Assembly (NCBI RefSeq): GCF_000264905.1
Contig: NW_006763142.1
Span: 732,597 to 796,596, forward strand
Source of the DNA: Stereum hirsutum FP-91666 SS1
Taxonomy: Eukaryota > Basidiomycota > Agaricomycetes > Russulales > Stereaceae
Direction of reading: 5' to 3'
DNA length: 64,000 nucleotides
This document shows positions 47,701-58,777 of this stretch, in pieces. The translations under genes were made by a program, and so were the position numbers. Position 1 is the first letter of the stretch; the number at the start of each line of letters is the position of its first letter. The notes below the pieces were generated by a model. The model was not told the origin of the DNA and did not search any database. It worked only from the letters and a program-made list of their open reading frames with translations.

Positions 47701-50700
47701 CCGTTTCATGGTCAAAGAAGGTCGAGGTGCATTGATAACATTACTTATCCTGTGTTCCACCTGGTCTAACAGCATGTGATCTAGCTACAACATCGAGTGC
47801 TCCGAGTGGTGCCACATCTTCAGGTGAGATATATCAATGCCTGTCTGAGTATATGCTTCTTACATTTTGCTTTACAAAGACACATCCGTCGCACAATATG
47901 GCAATTCCCTTCTTGCGGTGACATCAACAGCTTCACCGATGAATGCGGTTTCTGCTCCCGGGCCCCTGTTCCTCGCCTCGCATTCAGGTTCTCCAGAGAC
48001 AGACTGTGGCGAAACTGAGCCGAACCCTCCATCATCCGCCTCAAATATGGTAGCTAGTCAAGCCGCTTCTCAGTCTCCATCACTGCTTACGCCACGACCA
48101 CTGCCGCCTCCGACCATGCCATCACTTCCGTTACCGCCTGCCCCATCTGGTGTGGCCACCTTGAATGGCCAGCGGGCCACACGTTCATCAACTCGAGCCA
48201 GCCAACAGAGCTTGGATGCTCAGCCGCTCGTCACTGCGCCTGCAAGTCGTGAAGCAAACAAAAGCACACCAAAGCAGCAGCAGAAACGTCGGAAGCCTAC
48301 GACCAACAACAAGAGCCGAAAGAAACCGAAGATTGTTGACTTACCGGACTCTAATGGAGAGCCCGAGCTTGACGAGGTGGAGGATGACGAGGCGGAGGAT
48401 GAGGAAGTGGAGGGAGATGGGGGAGATGTGGATGAATTAGAAGATGATACGGATTATTTGATTGGAGCAATAGTGGGCCACGTACGTCTTCATTGCTATT
48501 GCTATCACGAGCTCCTCAGTGATGAATGCCTGTTATAGGAGATCGATGCGGATGGGGTTATAAAATATGAGGTGTTCTTCGAGGGATTTACCCTCGCAGA
48601 TAACGGCTTCTACACAGAGAAGCAGCTGCCGTACGTGTATTTGCTTCTCTCCATTCCTGTCATCTCTGACGGAATGTACACACCCACAGGCATGCACGTC
48701 AGATGCTGCGGGCATACAAGCAGATCACGGTCGACGCGGTGACTGGAAAGTTTAAACGGGACAAACAGTCATTCGCCTCGCAACCCTCTGAAATCCATCG
48801 CGAAGATCTCCTCCATGGTCTGCTAGACGAGGATCGAATTCGCGATCAAGTCAACACGTTGGAGGAGCAGCATGCCGGCCTCAAGCTGTCGTCCAAGAAC
48901 ATGGGGACCAATATCACGACCGTCCTGCGCAAGCTCTTCCCTTTCATCGAAGAACAGAACAATCTCAGCGACTGGCTTCGTATCCTCCCGCTCAACATAT
49001 ACAACTGCACTGAGCCACAGACAGGGAGTGTCAACATGTGCTTCCAGCGAGTTCGCCAGGCCGTCAATTTTCTCCCAGAGCTTGTCCGTGCTTATTCCTC
49101 TGCGACGATCATGGCATCACTTCTACGATGGCAGTACTGCCGTTGCATACTCGTCATCTATCAATTCCTGTCCACCGATCTTCCGCATCTCGCCACCATC
49201 CTCTTTTCTGGACACCGATCATTCCTACCTTCATCGACATCAGGTTTGCTCAATCCCGATACGAATCCTGAGGGTGACGAATGGCTCTACAAACACTATC
49301 CCAAATACGCACCTCTCGTCATCCACATCCTGGAGTATGTCAAGACTTGGGTCCGGTATCAGAGACGAATGTACCAGAAGAAGTCCTCCTCCCTTCCCAG
49401 CGGTTACAACCTCGCTCCCTCCGATCTTTTTGGTCTTCGCCCGAGTCAGGGACCGCCCATCGAGCTCCCTATGCTGCAAAAGTCTCTTCACTATGGACCA
49501 GGGCCACGTTACGATGCTGCACTCACGTGTTTTATCAAACTCGTCGAGGACACCATCATTCTCCCAACGCTCTCTGATGCTGACAGCCACTTTAACGGTA
49601 GGCGAGCTCGGTCAGAGGGCGATTTGGGTGCCATGCGAGCACGGTGCATAGTACGTGGTGCGACACTTCAATGTATTGTTACACACATGCAGACGGAGGC
49701 CATTTGCGCATCCGAACACATGCGTGTTCTCCTCCAAAGCCCTAGTCTCATTTTCTATGCCCAATCCGTCAATGAAACTCGTATCAGTCCCTTCGTCCTC
49801 GCTCACAAGCCCGAGTTCATCGCTCCTCTTCGGCAATGGCTCAAGAAGCACGTCACACCTGATGCAAGAACAGCAGCGATTCATCTTGGAGATTTCTTCC
49901 AGCGATGCAGCCACGAGATCCAGTTCAATCGCGAGCTTACGTACGAGCAGTTCTACCAGGACATTTCGCCCGAGCAGATACGGACAAAAAATGCCAAGTC
50001 CGCCACAAACCCTGGACCCGGCCCTCACCTAACCCCCACAGTCGAGACGCTGTTGCTTAAGCGTGACCCGCCACATTATGGTGGCCCACTCCTCCTCATC
50101 GATGAGGCCTTTCGCAAAGCCACCAACCAAGCTTCGAAGCGGTCACAGGCTCGGTTGTTCCTTGATGGCCATCATTACGGCGAGGGGAAGAAACACCACT
50201 CACACGGCGATCCTGACCAAGTCAATCCCATTCGCGAGTTCAACATCACCGCAGGGCTACTACGAGTGAAGGTTCCACCTCACAAACTGACGACCAAGAA
50301 AGGTATTTCTGGCTTACATTTACTCCTCCACTTCTGTTGCTTATGTGCCACATAGGTCTCTCAGTTCTGTTTTCGTTCATGAGTACTGGTCAGTCATGGC
50401 GAACCGCGAAGTTCCTTGCGCTCTCCGATGCTCGCAACGGCAAGGAAGATCGCTTCTTCGTTACCAGCCTGGTTGAATGCATAGGTATCTTCACCGAAGG
50501 CCTCATGCATAATCAACGCTGCGCTGCACAGAATCCAGGCATCGAGTTCAATCCCGAGGACGAGCGTCTACCCTCTGGAGCTGTTGACATGGTCCAACTC
50601 TCGAACAGCACCTGTTACGGCTCAGCTTGCAATTTGTTGAAACTTCATCCAACTCGTCGCAAGAGCGAGCTCGGTTTCATGACGCCACCCAAATTTTCCC

Positions 50701-51411
50701 TTCGTGAGAAGTTCTCACCATTCTGGATGTTGATTGTGGAGATGGAGTGGATTGCTTTCCTTGGTGACATGTTGGATCAGGACCCTGCGACTTATCATGG
50801 AAGACGCCCTACATGGCTGGCAGCACTCACACTATTGACGAAGAAGCTCCAGATCGATGGATTCCGCTCAGGCCTCACCGCTCTTCAGACCGCCAACAAT
50901 CTCGTCTTCCTTGGTATATGTGAACCACCCTCGGCGGATACTGTGGCACAGTGGATTTGGGAGCATCCTGGTCTCGGTGCTTTCAAAGGTCTCCAGAGTC
51001 TTGGCTTCCAGCTCCATAATCGGGATCATGTCCGTGTAGCATTCCGCGCTTTCTACGACCATCTTGACCAGCATCTTTCCCTCGAGATGAAGGCGGTTTT
51101 AGGATTTGGGACGCTGTTTGTCGAACATGTTCTGTGCAAGCACAAGCGCTGGGCCACACGGATCAAGGAGTTCAGTCAGTGGGTGCTGGAGGATGAGGCA
51201 ATTGAAGTGGAATGGCTAAAGAAGATCCACGGTGATGAGTGGCGGTCTGTTTCGCTTCGTCTTCGTGATAGTATTGGCCATATACAAGGTATCATATCGC
51301 AATTTCAGGTATATTTCTTCACCCCAGCTTCAATGTTATTCGAGCTGACTTTCAGTGTAGTTCTAGGTGCAGACTCGGAAGGGCCAAAATCTCGACGGGT
51401 GTAGCATCTGA
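44777..51411 (+). CDS. Giant 2OG-Fe(II) dioxygenase-like (TET/JBP-type candidate) protein with chromodomain
   Basis: Fifteen exons: 44777-44966, 45024-45080, 45131-45202, 45263-45322, 45386-45568, 45618-46634, 46695-47500, 47551-47618, 47668-47720, 47785-47823, 47880-48481, 48539-48630, 48690-50302, 50356-51308 and 51367-51411. They sum to 5,850 nt, 1,949 aa, with every phase consistent. Dioxygenase-like core: HxD in GSWHFDKSDD (His ~505, Asp ~507) and distal His in VFRGNDIHSGFSPS (~560), with GADPGPFFLGRLGLY between, the spacing expected of a double-stranded beta-helix oxygenase. A Ser/Pro linker, basic patch (KQQQKRRKPTTNNKSRKKPK) and acidic run precede a chromodomain-like segment at ~1038-1085 (DYLIGAIVGHEIDADG, IKYEVFFEGF, EKQLPHARQMLRAY). 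The C-terminal ~850 aa is unfamiliar. Inferred role: chromatin-targeted oxidation of DNA, RNA or protein; the TET/JBP label needs an HMM test. Confidence 0.7.
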
Positions 51412-51837
51412 GAACTAAGTCTCCATCTGTCTATTTATCTGTCTTTGACACCATAGCCAGTGCGCGACGAGAAAGGATGGGTGCAATGTGATGGCGCGCC
51501 ACATTTTTACTCGACAGAAAGTGTTTTGAGTGGCTTGAAATCCTATGAAACATTTTGAAACACTTTGAAATGACATGGAATCCCTCTGATGACGGCGAGT
51601 GTAAATGATCTGAAATGTTCCACTTCAATTTCAAATTTTCTGAGACATTGCTGCGACCTCTTTGAGACACCCGTGCACGTGTCCAAGGAGACCACAGCTG
51701 GACACGGAAACGTCTCACCATTTTTGCGCTGAACCTTCATCTCAGTGCTGTGACCTGTCCTGCCTACGGTGCGTTATCCTCCCCAAAGTTTTGACTCAAC
51801 CAACTCTCTGACTTCCCCAATATGAACGAAAAGCATT
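51412..51837. other. Spacer rich in TTGAAA/TTTCAA motifs
   Basis: Separates the dioxygenase gene from the 621-aa orphan on the same strand. Several TTGAAA-type motifs in both orientations crowd 51535-51645. No gene seen. Confidence 0.5.
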
Positions 51838-53999
51838 ATGGCCGATGCACGACGGACATCTGGGCGACTTCGAACGTCGACGGATCGAGAGCGAGACAAC
51901 AATTTGACCGAGCATTATGGGGGACGAAATATGGGGGCAACAAGCACTGTGGCTGGACAAGTTTCGACTGGTGATGGTGAGTCTTTGCATTACTTGGTTC
52001 TTGAGCTTCATTTGAACAATCCCGGCGTAGGTCTAGCCAGATTCCTGGATCAAATTCGTGCAGACAGCAGCTCACCATCGCTGCCTGAAGTCATTGATGT
52101 TGATGCGATCCCAGATGATGTGGCCGTGCGCAGCATAGCCCAACGAAACGATAGGGACGGTCCGCGTGAACTTGAGAGAGTCAAAACGAATGGGAAGGTC
52201 TGCATAGCTGAGCTCGAGGCCCAGATTAGAATTGCTCTCATGAGTTTGGGGATTTCCGGAGAGGAGATTGCACGATCCAATACATTGGAGGTACGTTTCC
52301 TTCATATTTGTAGGTGGCAAAAGTAAGTGGTCTGATATGGAGCGTATTGAAGATCAATGAAACGCCACAAGCCCCAAGTTCACACGATTCCACAACAAGC
52401 GAGCTGCATCCTTGGCCAGTTCCTGCTATCACCGGTACGAACCTGCTTAATCTTGTGACTCTCGCGACATCTTCTGATGTGAGTACGTGTCCAGTGACTT
52501 CTCCATCGTCTGGTCTCGAGAGTGTTCCACAGAGCTCTGGAATAGGACTGCCTCGTCCATTGGCTGGAAACGTCAATGCCCCCGAGGCTGTCCTGCCTAC
52601 ATCTCACTCCAACAACCTATCCCACTCTGCTGAGATGGTCGGGCCCAGCATCTCAGAGGACCACACCGCTCATCATAGCAACGAACCCACGCCTGACGAT
52701 TTCCTCGCTTCCCTATTCAACTCGAACCCCCAACAGGCGCTTGTTCTAGTCGGTGTCAAGGACGGGGCCATCGTACACCAACCCTTTGTGCGCCTATATC
52801 TTCCTCCATCATTCTCGCTGTACACCCTTCTGGAGACACTATTGAATGAGGGTGGCGAAACGGCTTCTATGCTACGGCGACTGAAGGCGACAGAGGCTCG
52901 CGTGTCCACGTCTCTCACCTTGCTGAGTATCTCGGATGCGAGGCACAGCGACTGGGAGTTGGGGTACTCCGAGCGTGGCCTACTCTGTGATGCATGCAAT
53001 TTATATTCTCCAGTCGGGGCAGGCCTGGTGGCTGCTGTGACGGATTCTTTTGAGCGAGCCTCAATAGTCGAGCGACAATCCTTGCCCCAAAGCACGCCAT
53101 GCTATGTGGTGTATGTGTACGGTGATATACCGGTGAGACTTCCCGTCAGTGTCTTCCAGCACAGGATTCTCGTCTGACAGTTGTAAAGTATGGTCAAGCG
53201 GAGGTCGAACAATCTGGCCATACTCAAACTCAAACATCGCGAGTTAGGAGTCCATCTGTAGCGGTACGTCTAACTTCAGAGCTGAAATAGCTTACGTCTA
53301 CCTGAGCTCATGTAATTTTTGATAGGTAACCGCTACATCGCCAGAAGCAACAACCAACGTCATATCATCCACCAACTCGACCCTGGCGATAGATGAGAGA
53401 AACCGCTCGCCCTTGCTGAAACCAATATCTCCCGCCATCAAAACATATCTTGATCGGTACCATGGCCTCATGGGTCAGAGGATACTCAACATCAAACAGG
53501 GGCGTTATGGAACGGCATATACGCATATGATGGTCGTGCAGTCGGCGTTGAATGTGTGGGATGGAGTCGGGATCAGTCTGAGGACGGCGCCCAAGTCGGT
53601 GACAAAGAGTCTTGGAGGAGGTGATGTTGTGGTGATATCCCCTGACGATATATCTTCCTGGGTAGGGTGTGTGCACGGGACTTTCAGGCAGCACAAGGCG
53701 ATGTATGACCAGGCAAACCGCCTCTGGCAACGTCTTGTTGGTTCTCGAGGGCAGAATAGTCCAGCCCCAAACGTGACTGTTGAACGCACCTTTCAGATTC
53801 TGAATCTCATTTTCAGTTCTCCCAATTCCTCGTTGATCGTCTCAAATGTTGCTGGGCCATCTGCAGCATACGACTTGATCAACATGACATGGGAAAAGTT
53901 CAAGAAAACTATAAGTACGTTCTGCCCTGCTTCCAAAACTCAACGACTGATACTCATGTCCGTTCATTTCTTTCAGGGAATGTCGGCAAGGATGCATAA
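51838..53999 (+). CDS. Unrecognised 621-aa protein next to the dioxygenase gene
   Basis: Six exons: 51838-51976, 52031-52290, 52353-53132, 53189-53263, 53326-53914 and 53977-53999, whole codons. Starts MADARRTSGRLRTSTDRERD, a basic segment with an AT-hook-like GRLR. The middle is Ser/Thr/Pro-rich and probably disordered. Folded parts are suggested by FVRLYLPPSFSLYTLLETLL and, near the C-terminus, SPAIKTYLDRYHGLMGQRIL and TYLDRYHG...QGRYGTAYTHMMVVQS; it ends RNVGKDA. The intron at 51977-52030 is a multiple of three and could be retained. If the last intron were retained the frame would run on to 54261. No family recognised. Same strand and close spacing to the dioxygenase gene suggest, but do not prove, a shared context. 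Confidence 0.55.
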
Positions 54000-54540
54000 A
54001 GGCAGTGATTTCCTTGTTCCAATTGTATGTTTTCGAATGATGCAACCCGAACGGCCACTTGTTCCAGTCATTTCCAGAAATTTCACCAAAATTCCATCTT
54101 TCTGCTTTTCGTCTGGGTCGATCAATGGTGATCACGCTACTTCAAAATTGATGCTGTGTCTTTTTGTGTTATTGCATGAACTTCATGATAGAATGTACCC
54201 ACTCAGCGACACCCTGAAGGAACCCTTCCTTTCAAACCTGTGGCAAGCTGTTGATGGATAAGTTTACGCCACCGCCACTCAGCTGTTCTCAAGCGAATGT
54301 GGTAGCCTCTCATGTTCCGGCTCCCACCCTTGTTTCTCTGAACTCGTTCAACACTCCACTACAACTTACGTCTCTGTATTCTGATACCACCAGCTTCAGG
54401 CGGCTGCAAATCTACCCATGCACGATTTAATTTCTTTGACTCAGGTATCCTCCCTTCAGAGACTTCTGCCCCTATTCGACCCCAAACCCGAGGGTGTCCC
54501 TGTACAGTTGCTCGGTCTCTCCGACCCTTCTCATCCCTAA
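54000..54540 (+). other. Possible unassigned exons downstream of the 621-aa gene
   Basis: A frame to 54261 (FCFSSGSINGDHATSKLMLC) and a separate exon-like block ending at 54540 (LPMHDLISLTQVSSLQRLL, LFDPKPEGVPVQLLGLSDP, stop) both look protein-like, but I found no splice path that joins them to a start. They may be a missed small gene or alternative 3' exons. Confidence 0.3.
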
Positions 54541-55615
54541 GTCACACTGTACTGTACTCGATGCAGACGTGGCTACCCCATGATTAGCTTCGCAAACCGG
54601 TGCATCCACCACACAAACAAGCAGCTCACATTCGTCGTTGGAAAGAGCGATGGCATTAGACGAGGGCTGAGCTTCATCGTGTTCATAAACTGGCATCATT
54701 CCATTCTGAGCTCGTGTCTGCTGAGCGTGATTCGAAGTCAACGAGGATTTGATGGAGAAAAAAAGAAAGTTAGATAGCCGATGAGGGCGTACCCACATCT
54801 GTCATCCAACCCGTGAACAGAGCCGCCACACTCACCTCCGCCTCACTCAACGATAGTCCCACATCCGTGGCTTTGGGTCCCACTTCTAATCATCGATCCC
54901 GTATATGTCACTCCACAGAGACGAAGAGCCACTGCCTCATTCTCATACTTCCCTGTCCTCGGCTTTTACACCTCCCACGCATAACTCTGCTCGCAGATCT
55001 CAAAGCCTATCGAGACTCTCTCGTTTGTTGACTTCTGAAGGCTTGGATCAGACACAGACACGTGTACCTGAGTGTATATTTCCCAGTCCAGCAGCATCTA
55101 GCTCAGGCTTCACTCGAGCTGATGATTCATTCATACCCACCACCCGTAGTACCCGTAGTACCGGGCACCAGAGACGCTATGATTCCATACCTCCCCTCCC
55201 TCCGCAGAGCTTTTGAACAGACTAGGGCTTCCGGGCTTAAACAGCCTTCCATCTGTGAATGCGAGTTACTTGTGTTCACAGACGCGAGCATCCACACCTG
55301 CTTCGAGTTCCCATCCCATGCCGTTCCGTCTCTATCCCTGGAGAGAGCTCTGAGCCAGTGACCCCGTCAAGGATGTCATACTTGCCATCTGCATTCTCGG
55401 TTCCCATGACGCCGAGTACCTCTACGAACTCTATTCCCACCTCTCCCATCACTCCACTCTTAGGGAAGGGTCGCAAGCGGTCGGGTGTGGTTAAGAAGCG
55501 AACGGTAGGTGTTCTTGCTGTTGGTGCTGACCATCTCGCAACAACCAAGAACGGTTCTACCATGTCGACCTTCTACAAAGATATTGTAGATACTCACAAT
55601 GGGTTGAAGCGGTAG
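54541..55615 (+). other. Ser/Thr/Pro-rich candidate coding region, structure unresolved
   Basis: Overlapping low-complexity frames (54905-55216 and 55259-55615). The last ends with FSVPMTPSTSTNSIPTSPIT, GKGRKRSGVVKKRTVGVL and STFYKDIVDTHNGLKR, which could be a basic nuclear protein tail. Start and exon borders could not be fixed. Confidence 0.25.
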
Positions 55616-56155
55616 CCGAAGTCGATGAGCTCGCACCACCACCGGAGGATTTTGCGGTGGATTCGGGAGAGGACTCGTAGGCTTGTAGGGTACTCATCTT
55701 GTTGTCCGCACCACTTGTGCAAAACATCTTGCACACATGACACTTCATGTCTATGAATCAATGAGATCGTTTGCTTGACAGGTGAAGATAAAGCTGATGA
55801 GATCAGGAAGGGAAGAAATAGCCTCGAGTGTAAGTAAGACACGTGTGAACAAAGATATTATCGTAAAATAAAAACAAAGGCATCACATCAGTTCTAGAAT
55901 AAATGCATATAGTAAACATATGCATATAGACGCTATACAGCAATCATTGAATGTTAGCCACAGAATCCATGTCCTGGAGAATTTGTCGCATTTTCTGGGA
56001 GTTGAATTCCACTCAACCAGTCCGGTGTCCGGTTTAAATCACCCTTGATTTACCATGGCTACGGAACCTTGTGCTCTCCCCTGGCTCACACAACCAATAC
56101 AAGAGCAAGATTATATGCATATTGACACGCATATTCATGTGACTGAACATCTCAT
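55616..56155. other. Intergenic, AT-rich
   Basis: No gene seen. Likely 3' flanks of converging transcripts. Repeated ATGCATATAG motifs near 55910-55930. Confidence 0.5.
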
Positions 56156-57113
56156 TCAGGAATGAGGACCTAGAAGTACAAAACCCGGCCCAAGACGAAT
56201 CCTCTTTGGTGGTGGAGGCTGCATGTCGACATCGGATTCGGCTTGACCATCTGAGCCTTCCTCCTCCGTATCACTGCTACCATCCTCAGCACATCCGACT
56301 ACAGTTGCTGCCACATCCATTCCTTGTCCCTTCTTCGCAGCCTTCTCTGCCTGTTTTCTCACCTTCTCCTTCTTGAACTCCGCTTCCCACTCCTTCCCTT
56401 CCACTTTAGCCGTCAACTCGAACCCCTGTACCTCAGCCAAGAGGGACTCTCCATACATGTCACACCATTCCATCACACCATTCCATAGTCTCCCCTAACG
56501 CACCAACCAGCCCGTCCATGCTGCGAATCTTTTCGTATGGGACAGATGCAAGTTCAGATATTGAAGTGTTGTCGAGTACAAAGTAGTGAGGCGTGCCGAG
56601 TGGAGTAAAAGATCTGAGAGTAGGACTGTGAAGCCAACCATTGGGCACAGCCGTCATGCGTGAGCGTTGATATTCTGGCCTCGTCGGCGGCACTTGGGGA
56701 CCGCGTCTTCTCTGAGAGGGAGGTGCAGCGAAAAGCGGTGAGCTTGGAAAGAAGGATAGGAAACTGAACGCAATGTTGTTCCCACAACAGACACAACCTT
56801 CGTCGACAGCAATAGCTAGATAAAAATGTGATCAGCACAGACAAGGGGTGATAGCTAGTGGACGACAATCTTCAGTGGAATTATCATTCATACTACCCTT
56901 AAGGAACCGACGAAGGCACTCAACACATATGGCGAAGTCCTTCACTTGCTGGCTAGTCTGCAGCTCCTTCGCAGTAGGTTTCTTCGAAGGCTCCCATGCC
57001 CATGATTCCGCCATGAGAAGACAAAGACCCTGCAGCTTCCAATCTCGGACAATGCGACCAAACACTGAAGGAGGTCTTCGAGACATTGACACAGCCCGTA
57101 CCGGATTACGCAT
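56156..57113 (-). pseudogene. Unrecognised gene frameshifted by a 13-bp tandem duplication
   Basis: Minus-strand exon 57113 to ~56897 (MRNPVRAVSMSRRPPSVFGR, EPSKKPTAKELQTSQQVKDF, ICVECLRRFLK) is spliced over an ~81-nt intron to an exon from ~56815. That exon begins AIAVDEGCVCCGNNIAF, giving Cys pairs of a possible zinc site. The frame runs through PNGWLHSPTLRSFTPLGTPH and VLDNTSISELASVPYEKIR to GETMEWCDGMV, then stops. The continuing frame (MYGESLLAEVQGFEL, a Lys-rich helix EFKKEKVRKQAEKAAKKG, an acidic tail and PPPPKRIRLGPG) is shifted by one, because CACACCATTCCAT is present twice at 56461-56486. Without the extra 13 bp the two halves are in frame. No family recognised. Confidence 0.5.
56461..56486. 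repeat. 13-bp tandem duplication causing a frameshift
   Basis: CACACCATTCCAT occurs twice head-to-tail (56461-56473, 56474-56486) within the gene on the minus strand. Confidence 0.92.
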
Positions 57114-57172
57114 TCGATGTCGTCAGTATTCAAGCCCTAGGTTCAGAGTACGGTGTTGTATTTATCAGACAG

Positions 57173-57517
57173 TCAAGATCTGTAGTGTTTTCCGGAGCCG
57201 GTACCAGCAGACATAATTATGTCGTGTCCAAGATGCAAACTAACTGCTGGAAGGATTTGGTCCTTCTCTCGTAGGCAGATCTTCCCTTCCAAAGATGAAT
57301 ACATAAGACCATAAGCAGGTTCTGCAAGGTCTGAGCCAGCTGTAGCAGAGAGATCAGCTGCTGTTTCAAGAAACTGCGGAGAAAGAGAGGGTATAAGAGA
57401 AGCATGATGTCCAGTGTCGTTGATATCTATGCCAATATACCTTCCGAGAGAGTGCCAGAGCGTATACACCGTGAGCGGGGACTGTGATGGTGGAGGGCCA
57501 CAGAGAGTGCCACTCAA
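57173..57517 (-). pseudogene. Helicase N-terminal fragment ending at the Walker A lysine
   Basis: Frame with ICLREKDQILPAVSLHLGHD and IIMSAGTGSGK (P-loop codons at ~57189-57209) resembles motif Q/motif I of a RecQ-like or DEAD-type helicase, of which Agaricomycetes carry many degenerate copies. After GSGK the frame reads HYRS and stops; no donor site allows splicing to a downstream helicase motif, and motifs II-VI are absent from the neighbourhood. The next gene's ATG follows 60 bp later on the same strand. Confidence 0.5.
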
Positions 57518-57719
57518 GAACGACGCGGCGAAGTTGTCGAAGGCGCGAGCTCACGTGACTTCTGACTAATACCGGTCGGCCCTGCCACGCCACTCCGAGT
57601 TTTACCAGCCTGCTATGCAGAGTACTCGCGCCAGCCGTCACTCTCACCCACGTGTAGCAAACTTGGTCACCAGTCTACACAAACAGGACGTTTCAACGAA
57701 AGTGCGGACTTTGAATTCT

Positions 57720-57765
57720 GTCCCTGGAACTGTGGGGCGGATATCTCCACCACAGTTCCGGGGAC
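57720..57765. repeat. Inverted repeat, 16-bp arms
   Basis: GTCCCTGGAACTGTGG (57720-57735) against CCACAGTTCCGGGGAC (57750-57765), 15 of 16 complementary, 14-bp spacer. Possible core of a small foldback element. Confidence 0.8.
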
Positions 57766-58777
57766 ACACTCGCGTGGCCTTGTTCCGTGGTCGGATCTGA
57801 GATTGACTTTGGACGTGTTCGCTACGCCTTCATCATTCACGTCTCTGTTCATGTCTCTGTTCGTATCTGCCCACTCCGTTCCAAGGATGTCGTGCACCAC
57901 TCGATCTTCGTGAATGGGTACACACATGAGGTATGTCTCTCAATACTCTCCATTCGTTCACGCTTTCAGGATCAAAGCAATTGAGGAAAGGCCTCTCGCT
58001 CTGTGCATAGCACGACGACATCGCCGTCTGAATTTGCTCTGACACTGAAGCGGTGCGAGGCTTTGCATACAATCCCTAACATGTAGTTGTCTTTATATGC
58101 TAGAGAACTTGGATCAGCATGCCAGTACATACCTCACTGAGGTCCATACATAGCTTGGCATAGTGAGCCATAGGCCTCCTAGGACCTTGTAAGACGTTTC
58201 TACTGGCACTTATCAAATGGTCCTCACCATTATATACGAGTCAGTGCAGCCTGCTCAACCTATGTGCTCATATTTGCGCTATCTAGGTGCGTGTCTTTTG
58301 TTTCATTTTTTTTTGGAAACCTTAGCCCCGTGTTCTTCCTGTCGCGCCATGAGCCATAGTGTATGTTGGTGGGGACCGCGGCTCTCCAAAAATGAGAAAC
58401 CATGGTCGAGACGATCTGGCTATCTGATGGAGAGTCTGCGGAAGCTTAGGTGTAGTCATTCATCTGTTCTCCAACCAACATGCGCTAAGGAACTCTGGCA
58501 ATGCCGTGGCTGGCAAGCATCTCAACACAGCCGTCACAATTTTAGCCAGTCAAGCATATCTTCGCTCTGGTGGCTCGTCAAACACTCATTTTTCCGTCTT
58601 CACACCTCTCTTTGAGGGACACTCACTCCATGTTAATGACAATATTCATCTCTTTGTTTGTTCACCCACATGCTCATCTATTTGTGCGACACTATACTCA
58701 AATACAACGACCCACGCCGTCAACCAACACCCACATCACCGACCACAAACCTTCCTCTCTACATTAAGAAGGGCACG
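57766..58777. other. Gene-poor stretch
   Basis: About 1 kb with only short incidental frames on both strands; a T-run lies near 58304-58314. Confidence 0.5.

Noticed and set aside
44777..48000. Treating the dioxygenase part and the chromodomain part as two genes
   Set aside because: Five consecutive introns between 47,500 and 48,690 keep one frame, and the summed exons are an exact multiple of three without an internal stop.
31898..56155. KDZ-type transposase next to the TET/JBP candidate
   Set aside because: KDZ elements are often linked to TET/JBP genes in mushrooms, but I found no transposase signature in the neighbouring genes or terminal repeats around the locus.
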